DNA of 5,842 nt from Desulfobacteraceae bacterium UBA2230 (GTDB lineage: Bacteria > Desulfobacterota > Desulfobacteria > Desulfobacterales > Desulfosarcinaceae): NCBI GenBank assembly GCA_002348005.1, contig DDYQ01000102.1, forward strand, positions 11,672-17,513, read 5' to 3'. The notes under the pieces were generated by a model that worked only from the letters and a program-made list of their open reading frames with translations, was not told the origin of the DNA and ran no database searches. The position numbers and the translations under genes were made by a program. This document shows positions 1 through 4,555 of this stretch, one piece after another (the stretch's first letter is position 1; each line of letters begins with the position of its first letter).

Positions 1-190
1 TACGGCGCGCCGCCGTGACGGCCTGCCGGAGTTCTTCGCTCAGATCGAACCCATTCAGCTGGGCATCGTTCAGTTCCACCAGCCGCTCGCCCAATGTCTG
101 CAGGTTCAAGGCCTCTTTCTTTTTGCGCGTACGGCTGATTCCATTTGCGGGTTGGTCCGGGTGATGCGGTATGCTTTTATTTTTCTTCAT
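1..190 (-). CDS. darP: YjgA/DarP-like ribosome maturation factor, N-terminal 63 codons (cut by left edge)
   Basis: Reading the minus strand from the ATG at 190 gives an open frame of 63 codons that runs off the window. After a basic, probably disordered start (MKKNKSIPHHPDQP), the segment SRTRKKKEALNLQTLGERLV (about residues 19-38) and then DLSEELRQAV line up with the start of the E. coli YjgA/DarP fold, where a basic helix and the pattern LxxLGxxLVxL are followed by a 'D..LR.A' helix. DarP-family proteins bind late 50S ribosomal precursors and help mature the peptidyl transferase centre. The start codon lies 8 bases after the stop of the upstream 112-residue gene, which suggests translational coupling; no strong Shine-Dalgarno sequence is visible. 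The assignment rests on recalled family resemblance over a partial sequence. The C-terminal half is not visible. Confidence 0.72.
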   Translation of the reverse strand, partial: MKKNKSIPHHPDQPANGISRTRKKKEALNLQTLGERLVELNDAQLNGFDLSEELRQAVTAARR

Positions 191-198
191 AGATAGCT

Positions 199-537
199 TC
201 AGCGCAGGACATCCTCGACCACGAAAGGCGTACTGCGGATGGCAATACTCTTTTTGCGCACCCACACCCGCACCATCGGAATCACTTCATCGTCCAAGCT
301 CACCAGGTTGGCCAGCTCTTCCACATACGTGATATCGACCAGCTCGAATTCATAATAGAAGGTGCTGGTGCTGCAAGGGTCCACCACCAGGATCACCCGA
401 TACGGGTCGTGCGGATGTTTTCGCGGCGATCCGCTGAAGGCCACGTGCGTCTGACGCAGATGTCCTTTGCTGTGGGGTTTCTTGAATTTTTCGATTTCCC
501 AGCTGGCAGTTTCCTTAATCAACAAGGCCGTGTTCAT
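199..537 (-). CDS. Conserved-looking 112-residue protein of unknown function
   Basis: A compact soluble protein with no signal peptide and no membrane segment. I do not recognise the family with certainty. The N-terminal third is basic and polar (WEIEKFKKPHSKGHLRQTH), followed by an alternating strand-like core (YRVILVVDPCSTSTFYYEFE, residues about 46-65), an acidic middle (LVSLDDEVIP) and a basic stretch (VRVWVRKKSIAIRS). This suggests a small beta-rich domain. I have a vague memory that similar short deltaproteobacterial proteins carry a pyrophosphatase name in databases, but no family I or family II pyrophosphatase metal-binding motif is visible, so I do not assign that function. A good Shine-Dalgarno (AAGGAG, 545-550 on the minus strand) sits 7 bases before the ATG. 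The gene is 62 bases downstream of the isomerase gene and 8 bases upstream of the DarP-like gene, so it is almost surely co-transcribed with both. Confidence 0.8.
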   Translation of the reverse strand: MNTALLIKETASWEIEKFKKPHSKGHLRQTHVAFSGSPRKHPHDPYRVILVVDPCSTSTFYYEFELVDITYVEELANLVSLDDEVIPMVRVWVRKKSIAIRSTPFVVEDVLR

Positions 538-544
538 GGTTCTG

Positions 545-550
545 CTCCTT
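545..550 (-). promoter_or_regulatory. Ribosome binding site of the 112-residue gene
   Basis: AAGGAG on the minus strand lies 7 bases upstream of the ATG at 537. It supports that start, and supports this frame being a real gene rather than the overlapping minus-strand frame that covers 515-718. Confidence 0.75.
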
Positions 551-599
551 GATGATAGTTTTGAGACAGGCTCGGTCCCCCTCGGTACGCCCCGCAGTC

Positions 600-1628
600 C
601 TACTGAAGGTAAGTTTTGATGTCCGCCACCTTACGAAGTTCGGCCAGGTGGGTTTGGACTTTCTCCTGAATGCCCTGATTGCGCAGATTCTGTTTGATCT
701 TTTCCTTGGCTTCGTCAAAGGTGACGGTATTGCTTTCGCGGCGATCCAGAATCTGGATCAAATGATAACCGAAATTTGTCTCCACCGGGTCGCTGACTTC
801 GTTCACTTTCATACTGAACGCTTTATCGCTGAATGGTTTGACCATCTTGCCCTGAGCGAAATAGCCCAGATCTCCGCCATTAGCGGCGCTCGGGCACTCG
901 GAATGCTCTCTGGCCAATGCGGAGAAATCTTCACCAGCGTCGATGCGTTTCTTAAGTTCCTCGATCTTTTTTCGGGCAGCCTGTTTGGTTTCGGTTGTTG
1001 CCCCTTCTTCGACCTTGATCAGGATATGTCGCGCATGAACCTGTGCGGGTTGAGCGAAATAGGCTGGATTCTGATCGTAGAAGCTCTTGGCGGCCTCATC
1101 GCTGACATCGATGCTGGAGATGATCTCTTTATCGAGCCATGCACGGATGGCCATCTTCTGCTCCATCTGCTCTTTGATCTTTTTTTCAGTCAGATGCATC
1201 TCGGACAGAAGCTGCTGGAACTCCTGAGGGTCTTTGTAGCGCGCCTTGAGGGCGTCCATTTCTTCTTCCACTTTGCGGGCGTCGATTTTCAGTCCTTGTT
1301 TCTGGCTCTCTTGATAAAGCAGTTCCTGATTGATCATTTCGTCCAACAGCTGGCCCCGAATTTCGCCCATGCGCTCCTCGGGCAGGATCTGGCCTTGCTG
1401 TTCCATTCGTCTTTGAAGCAGCGTGATTTCAGTCTCGAAGTCCGCATAAGGGATCGCCTTGCCATTGACAGTGGCCGCATTCGGAGGTTGCGGAGAAACC
1501 TTGTTTTCAACCGGCGTGCCGGCCTTTGCAGCTGATGGGCCTGCCGGTTCAGCGGCGGCTGTCGACACGCCGAATACCATCGCAATCACGATGATGCTTA
1601 AGATATGCCACCAATAAGTACGATGCAT
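600..1628 (-). CDS. Exported SurA/PrsA-like parvulin peptidyl-prolyl cis-trans isomerase
   Basis: A 342-residue periplasmic foldase or chaperone. Residues 1-26 form a signal peptide (hydrophobic ILSIIVIAMVFGV, then STAAA|EP). No cysteine follows, so it is not a lipoprotein. A Pro/Ala-rich linker leads to a SurA-like N-terminal helical domain (about 51-190) that starts with the typical 'ATVNGKAIPYADFE' and continues with LDEMINQELLYQES. A parvulin rotamase domain follows at about 196-300, with the hallmarks VHARHILIKVE, the GGDLGYF turn at 251-257, KPFSDKAF, and FGYHLIQIL at the end. A charged C-terminal helix (EAKEKIKQNL) completes the SurA/PrsA-type architecture. Such proteins assist folding of exported or outer-membrane proteins. 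The start was set at the ATG at 1628 and not at the in-frame GTG at 1640, because that GTG lies inside the Shine-Dalgarno. It is the first gene of the apparent minus-strand operon. Confidence 0.93.
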   Translation of the reverse strand: MHRTYWWHILSIIVIAMVFGVSTAAAEPAGPSAAKAGTPVENKVSPQPPNAATVNGKAIPYADFETEITLLQRRMEQQGQILPEERMGEIRGQLLDEMINQELLYQESQKQGLKIDARKVEEEMDALKARYKDPQEFQQLLSEMHLTEKKIKEQMEQKMAIRAWLDKEIISSIDVSDEAAKSFYDQNPAYFAQPAQVHARHILIKVEEGATTETKQAARKKIEELKKRIDAGEDFSALAREHSECPSAANGGDLGYFAQGKMVKPFSDKAFSMKVNEVSDPVETNFGYHLIQILDRRESNTVTFDEAKEKIKQNLRNQGIQEKVQTHLAELRKVADIKTYLQ

Positions 1629-1637
1629 GGGGAATAA

Positions 1638-1646
1638 CACCTCCTC
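1638..1646 (-). promoter_or_regulatory. Ribosome binding site deciding the isomerase start
   Basis: GAGGAGGTG on the minus strand is a near-perfect Shine-Dalgarno with 9 bases between it and the ATG at 1628. The in-frame GTG at 1638-1640 is the last codon-sized part of this motif and so cannot itself be the initiator. Confidence 0.85.
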
Positions 1647-1748
1647 ATAATAAATGCCCGTTCGGGCTTTTTCGCTGACTATTAGCTTACCGATAGCCTA
1701 AGTCGTTGTAAATAAAAAAGACACTGTAATTTTCTGCTAAATTTCTCC

Positions 1749-1778
1749 TTGACAGCGGATCTTCTTTCCGGGTAGAGG
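1749..1778 (+). promoter_or_regulatory. Possible sigma-70 promoter for the leader and DAHP synthase
   Basis: A perfect -35 hexamer TTGACA (1749-1754) is followed after 18 bases by TAGAGG (1773-1778), a poor -10 with three of six matches. The predicted start near 1785 would put the tyrosine leader ORF 15-35 bases into the transcript, which is the right place. An AT-rich stretch (about 1704-1745) lies just upstream and could serve as an UP-element-like region. The weak -10 keeps confidence low. Confidence 0.35.
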
Positions 1779-1818
1779 TAGGCCATCATCAACCTCATTG
1801 GAGCAACAGGTTCAGTCC

Positions 1819-1905
1819 GTGATCACCCCGACCGCCAAACGGAATAAAGTTCGCGCCTATTACTATTATTATGAGACCAGTGTCGGGGTGCCTGGGCTGA
1901 TATGA
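1819..1905 (+). CDS. Leader peptide with five consecutive tyrosine codons (attenuator control peptide)
   Basis: A 28-codon ORF (GTG start, TGA stop at 1903-1905) encodes ITPTAKRNKVRA, then YYYYY, then ETSVGVPGLI. The tyrosine codons TAT-TAC-TAT-TAT-TAT occupy 1858-1872. It lies upstream of a DAHP synthase gene and is followed 22 bases later by a perfect intrinsic terminator, the standard position of a control peptide such as the Trp or Phe leader peptides of enteric bacteria. Tyrosine is an end product of the pathway, so scarcity of charged tRNA-Tyr would stall ribosomes here. The start is uncertain. GTG at 1819 has only a distant GGAG (1800-1803) and a weak CAGG (1807-1810) upstream; TTG at 1798 is an in-frame alternative giving 35 codons. 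No in-frame ATG exists. The peptide itself probably has no other function. Confidence 0.72.
   Translation: MITPTAKRNKVRAYYYYYETSVGVPGLI
1824..1890 (+). other. Attenuator protector hairpin (segments 1:2)
   Basis: CACCCCGAC (1824-1832) is the exact reverse complement of GTCGGGGTG (1882-1890): nine Watson-Crick pairs, seven of them G-C. The loop contains the tyrosine codons. When no ribosome is translating the leader, this hairpin would sequester segment 2, leave the antiterminator unformed and so favour termination. The pairing is seen in the sequence; the role is inferred from classical attenuators. Confidence 0.62.
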
Positions 1906-1941
1906 TGTAAACAAATCGAAATTCCATGGCCGCAGGCGCTC
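1886..1941 (+). promoter_or_regulatory. Attenuator antiterminator (segments 2:3)
   Basis: GGTGCCTG and the preceding G (1886-1894) can pair with CAGGCGCTC (1933-1941) over nine positions, including two G-U pairs. This helix shares bases 1886-1890 with the protector hairpin and 1933-1941 with the stem and loop of the terminator, so the three structures exclude one another. A ribosome stalled on the tyrosine codons (1858-1872) would protect up to about 1884 and leave 1886-1894 free, favouring antitermination. A ribosome at the stop codon (1903-1905) would cover part of segment 2 and favour the terminator. Confidence 0.6.
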
Positions 1942-1961
1942 AGCCTGCGGCCTTTTTTTTT
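1928..1961 (+). terminator. Intrinsic terminator of the leader (segments 3:4)
   Basis: GGCCGCAGGC (1928-1937) and GCCTGCGGCC (1943-1952) form a perfect 10-bp GC-rich stem with a 5-base loop, followed directly by nine Ts (1953-1961). It stands 22 bases after the leader-peptide stop and about 210 bases before the DAHP synthase start. It does not follow any long plus-strand gene, which marks it as a conditional terminator and not an ordinary gene end. Confidence 0.9.
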
Positions 1962-1987
1962 GCTGCGCCCGGCACGGGCGCTGTCCT

Positions 1988-2141
1988 GAAGGTGCAAGTC
2001 GCGAAGCGAACGGCAACGGCGCAAGGGAGACCGAGCGCGGAAGGAAGCCGGGAGCGTCAAACCGCGAACCGATGGACAAGAACCGGATACAGGCGACGCC
2101 GGCGGGGCGAGCGGGCAAAGGGCCGCGAAGCTTCGATGGCC
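1988..2141 (+). mobile_element. Possible group II intron domain I relic in the leader
   Basis: This GC-rich non-coding stretch contains strings that recall the 5' domain of bacterial group II introns, in the expected order: GAAGGTGCAAGTC (1988-2000), then GCAAGGGAGACCGAGCG, GGAAGGAAGCCGGGAGCG, and CAAGAACCGGATACAGGC (2077-2094). No intron-encoded reverse transcriptase and no domain V are visible between here and the DAHP synthase start, so it would be a fragment. The match is from memory of intron sequences and was not tested by alignment. It could instead be an unrelated structured 5' leader. A hairpin at its end (GGCC 2121-2124 with GGCC 2138-2141, enclosing the palindrome CGAAGCTTCG at 2126-2135) lies 20 bases before the ribosome binding site. 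Confidence 0.35.
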
Positions 2142-2160
2142 AAGATTGAACCCCTTTACC

Positions 2161-2166
2161 GAGGAA
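2161..2166 (+). promoter_or_regulatory. Ribosome binding site of the DAHP synthase gene
   Basis: GAGGAA lies 6 bases before the ATG at 2173. It favours that codon over the ATG at 2167, which is immediately adjacent to the motif, and over the TTG at 2146, which has no such site. Confidence 0.7.
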
Positions 2167-2172
2167 ATGACC

Positions 2173-3288
2173 ATGCAGACTCACGACATCAACATCCACT
2201 GCTATGCACCATTGATTTCACCCGCGGAGTTGGAGAACGAAATGCCCGTTACGTCCGAATCGGCGTACACTGTGGTCGAGGGACGGCGTGTCATTCAGGA
2301 TATCATCGGCCAGCGCGACCGACGCCTGATGGTGATTACGGGTCCATGCTCCATTCATGATGAAGCGGCGGCCCTGGAATATGCGCGCCGTTTGCGGCAG
2401 TTGCAGGAGAAAGTCAGAAACAGCCTGGTGCTGATCATGCGCGTCTACTTTGAGAAACCGCGGACGACACTCGGTTGGAAGGGGTTGATCAATGATCCTT
2501 TTCTGGACGGGAGCTGCGACATGATGTCCGGCCTTCGGAAGGCACGCCGCTTGATGTGCCGGATCACCGCAATGGGCGTGCCCACGGCGACCGAGTTACT
2601 GGATCCGGTAACACCGCAATATCTCACGGATCTGGTCTGCTGGGCCGCGGTCGGCGCACGCACCACAGAATCCCAGACCCACCGGGAAATGGCCAGCGGC
2701 CTGTCAATGCCGGTCGGTTTCAAAAACGGAACGGATGGCGGACTCGCCACGGCCATTAATGCGATTATCGCCGCGCGCTCCCCCCAGAGTTTTTTAGGCA
2801 TCGATCGGCATGGACGCAGCTGCATCGTTCGGACGACCGGAAATCATTGTGCCCACCTTGTTTTGCGGGGTGGATCACGTCCCAACTATGATTCGGTCAG
2901 CATCAGGGATGCACTGGAGCAATTGAATCAGAAAAAATTACCGGCTACGGTGGTGGTGGATTGCTCGCACGACAACTGCCGCAAGCGTTTTCAGGAACAG
3001 TCAATGGTGTGGCGGGACGTAGTGAAACAGCGGATCGGCGGCAATGACAGGATTGTCGGCCTGATGCTCGAAAGCAACCTGCACGAAGGCACACAGGAGA
3101 ATCTCGGCGACCTGGCACGCATGCGGTTCGGCGTTTCGATCACAGATGCCTGTATTTCGTGGGAGAATACGGTCTCCATGATCGCCGCGGCCCACGAACA
3201 GTTGACCGCTTGTCTACCATCAAGCCCGGTGGTTTCCGCTCTGGCCGGCGCGGAAGCACGCAGTGCGGACGTAAGCCTTTTTGCTTGA
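2173..3288 (+). CDS. aroF: 3-deoxy-D-arabino-heptulosonate 7-phosphate (DAHP) synthase, type I-alpha, probably tyrosine-regulated
   Basis: A 371-residue cytoplasmic enzyme condensing phosphoenolpyruvate with erythrose 4-phosphate, the first step of aromatic amino-acid synthesis. The E. coli AroFGH signatures are intact: GPCSIHD (metal ligand Cys59), MRVYFEKPRTT (Arg90, Lys95), GWKGLINDP, GARTTESQTHREMASGLS (Arg163), GFKNGTDG (Lys184), LRGG (Arg232), VVDCSH (His266), MLESNLHEG (Glu300) and TDACISW (Asp325). The metal ligands therefore correspond to Cys61, His268, Glu302 and Asp326 of AroG. HREMASGLSMPVG and VDCSH match my memory of the tyrosine-sensitive AroF better than AroG or AroH. This agrees with the tyrosine-codon leader upstream, through which transcription is probably attenuated. 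The start at ATG 2173 gives the best family alignment and has the ribosome binding site. A C-terminal tail of about 20 residues (from about 349) extends past the E. coli proteins. Family assignment is near certain; the isozyme call is less so. Confidence 0.96.
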   Translation: MQTHDINIHCYAPLISPAELENEMPVTSESAYTVVEGRRVIQDIIGQRDRRLMVITGPCSIHDEAAALEYARRLRQLQEKVRNSLVLIMRVYFEKPRTTLGWKGLINDPFLDGSCDMMSGLRKARRLMCRITAMGVPTATELLDPVTPQYLTDLVCWAAVGARTTESQTHREMASGLSMPVGFKNGTDGGLATAINAIIAARSPQSFLGIDRHGRSCIVRTTGNHCAHLVLRGGSRPNYDSVSIRDALEQLNQKKLPATVVVDCSHDNCRKRFQEQSMVWRDVVKQRIGGNDRIVGLMLESNLHEGTQENLGDLARMRFGVSITDACISWENTVSMIAAAHEQLTACLPSSPVVSALAGAEARSADVSLFA

Positions 3289-3597
3289 CCGGTCATTTGC
3301 GATATTCTATGGTTGGACCGTTTTTCAGGCGCACAACTGGCTGAAAACACGATCCGATCAGTCCGCCCGTATCAATAAGCCCAAAGATCATCGCGCTGCA
3401 TTGCGCAACGAAGACATGCACTGAGTTCTTGTTATCAGGCAATTGAGAAGTGTATCGCCGTGTTGACCCAAATGGAACGGATGAGGCCATGGGCCGGGCT
3501 GCGGGATCGGATCTTTGAAAAGACCGTCGGTCAGTTCAAGGAGCATCCGGCAAGGTGCCGGATAACTCTTTCAAAAAATTAAAATGAGGGAGGTTTT
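3289..3597. other. Gene-free intergenic region before the transporter operon
   Basis: These 309 bases hold no convincing gene on either strand. Just after the synthase stop, CGGTC (3290-3294) and GACCG (3316-3320) could form a long-looped hairpin followed by TTTTT, a weak terminator candidate. TTTTCAG (3322-3328) and CTGAAAA (3341-3347) form a second imperfectly placed inverted repeat. GACCGTCGGTC (3522-3532) is an 11-base palindrome that could be an operator half-site arrangement. A promoter for the transporter should lie here, but no good -35/-10 pair was found. Confidence 0.6.
3545..3563 (+). other. Perfect 8-bp hairpin in the 5' leader of the binding-protein gene
   Basis: ATCCGGCA (3545-3552), loop AGG, TGCCGGAT (3556-3563). 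It is followed by an A-rich stretch, not by a T-tract, so it is not an intrinsic terminator. It ends about 22 bases before the Shine-Dalgarno of the binding-protein gene. It could be a 5' mRNA stabiliser, a protein-binding operator or a simple structural element; nothing in the sequence decides between these. Confidence 0.5.
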
Positions 3598-4425
3598 ATG
3601 AAGAGAAGGTTCTTAGTGGGATTGACGCTGTTTGTTTTTCTGGCAGTGGGGTTCGTCGCTCCGGCGCTTGGAGAAGACATCGAGTTGTGGAAAAAATCAA
3701 CCCTCAACGAGATCATTCAACGGGGTGAATTGCGGGTCGGGTTCGAAGCCGGCTATCTGCCGTTCGAAATGGCCGACAAGAAAGGTAACTTCATTGGTTT
3801 TGACATCGATATGGCGAAGGAAATGGCCAAGGCGATGAAGGTGAAGTTCGTGCCCGTCAATACCGCCTGGGATGGTATCATTCCGGCCCTGGTCACCAAG
3901 AAGTTCGATATTATCATGAGCGGCATGACCGTCACCCAGGAACGCAACCTGAGCATCAACTTTGCCGAACCCTACATCGTAGTCGGTCAAACCGTCATGG
4001 TTAACAAAAAGCACGAAGGCCAGGTCACTTCTTACAAAGATCTCAATGACCCCAAGTACACCATCACCTCCAAACTGGGGACCACCGGCGAACAGGCGGT
4101 CAAGCGCCTGCTGCCCAAAGCGAACTACAAGTCCTTCGAATCGGAATCGGAGGCTTCTTTGGAAGTGCTCAACGGCAAAGCCGACGCCACCGTGTATGAT
4201 CTGCCGTTCTGCGCAACCTTCATGGCCCAACAGGGTGCCGGAAAGCTCATTTTCCTGGACGAGCCGTTCACCTTCGAACCGCTGGCATGGGCAATTCGCA
4301 AGGGCGATCCGGACTTCGAGAATTGGCTGAACAACTTCCTGCGTCAAATTAAAAATGACGGCCGCTATGACGAGATCTATAATAAATGGATCAAGAGCAC
4401 CGATTGGATCAAGGATATCGAGTAG
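3598..4425 (+). CDS. Polar amino-acid ABC transporter, periplasmic substrate-binding protein
   Basis: A 275-residue family 3 solute-binding protein (SBP_bac_3). Residues 1-25 are a signal peptide (MKRR, hydrophobic LVGLTLFVFLAVGFV, then APALG|ED). The mature protein opens with the usual 'LNEIIQRGELRVGFEAGYLPFE' region. It continues with GFDIDMAKEMAKAM (68-80), the NTAWDGIIPALVTKKFDIIMSGMTVT block and TVTQERNLSINFAEPY (111-126). Arg116 is expected to bind the substrate carboxylate. LGTTGE (160-165) and ATVYDLP follow, with Asp201 expected to bind the alpha-amino group. These are the ligand contacts of amino-acid-specific members. The exact amino acid cannot be told from sequence alone. The Shine-Dalgarno is GAGGGAGG (3586-3593). 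The gene leads a binding protein, permease, ATPase operon, and a terminator-like hairpin follows it, which probably makes it the most abundant product. Confidence 0.95.
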   Translation: MKRRFLVGLTLFVFLAVGFVAPALGEDIELWKKSTLNEIIQRGELRVGFEAGYLPFEMADKKGNFIGFDIDMAKEMAKAMKVKFVPVNTAWDGIIPALVTKKFDIIMSGMTVTQERNLSINFAEPYIVVGQTVMVNKKHEGQVTSYKDLNDPKYTITSKLGTTGEQAVKRLLPKANYKSFESESEASLEVLNGKADATVYDLPFCATFMAQQGAGKLIFLDEPFTFEPLAWAIRKGDPDFENWLNNFLRQIKNDGRYDEIYNKWIKSTDWIKDIE

Positions 4426-4461
4426 CAAGCAACCGTGGAATACTGTTGATATATCGTGAGC

Positions 4462-4501
4462 AGGCCGGCCGCCCCCGACAGGGTTTGCGCCGGCCTTTTT
4501 T
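4462..4501 (+). terminator. Intercistronic terminator-like hairpin between binding protein and permease
   Basis: AGGCCGGC (4462-4469) pairs perfectly with GCCGGCCT (4489-4496). The 19-base loop can form a small inner CCC/GGG stem. A run of six Ts ends at 4501. The hairpin lies 36 bases after the binding-protein stop and within the transporter operon. Such partial terminators commonly lower permease and ATPase expression relative to the binding protein. A full stop with a separate downstream promoter is possible but no such promoter was seen. Confidence 0.82.
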
Positions 4502-4555
4502 GTTCCCCGAATGCCCGATCGAAGTGACAACCGGCAGAAGACAAACGGTAGCCCA

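Noticed and set aside
549..1535. A 328-codon plus-strand open frame opposite the isomerase gene
   Set aside because: It is the antisense shadow of a gene with clear parvulin motifs, signal peptide and ribosome binding site. The translation is rich in Phe, Leu and His with no recognisable domain.
1656..1672. GCCCG-TT-CGGGC followed by TTTTT on the plus strand
   Set aside because: The stem is only 4-5 bp, and no plus-strand gene ends upstream. It may be a minor fold in the 5' leader of the isomerase mRNA on the minus strand.
1684..1712. Possible minus-strand promoter for the isomerase operon (TTTACA, 17 bases, TAAGCT)
   Set aside because: Spacing is good but the -10 matches only three of six positions. 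A promoter must lie in this region, but this pair is not convincing enough to list.
1840..2000. T-box riboswitch with a tyrosine specifier
   Set aside because: The Tyr codons are in an open reading frame and occur five times in a row. No T-box consensus sequence is visible before the terminator, so ribosome-mediated attenuation explains the layout better.
1795..2199. Minus-strand open frames of 134 and 101 codons opposite the attenuator
   Set aside because: They run through the terminator hairpin and the leader, lack family features, and have no convincing ribosome binding site.
1926..2360. A 144-codon plus-strand open frame across the leader and the start of the DAHP synthase gene
   Set aside because: It begins inside the terminator stem, has a biased Arg/Ala-rich translation typical of GC-rich non-coding DNA, and overlaps the synthase gene out of frame.
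3697..4530. A 277-codon minus-strand open frame opposite the binding-protein gene
   Set aside because: It is the antisense of a well-recognised amino-acid binding protein and spans the intercistronic terminator.
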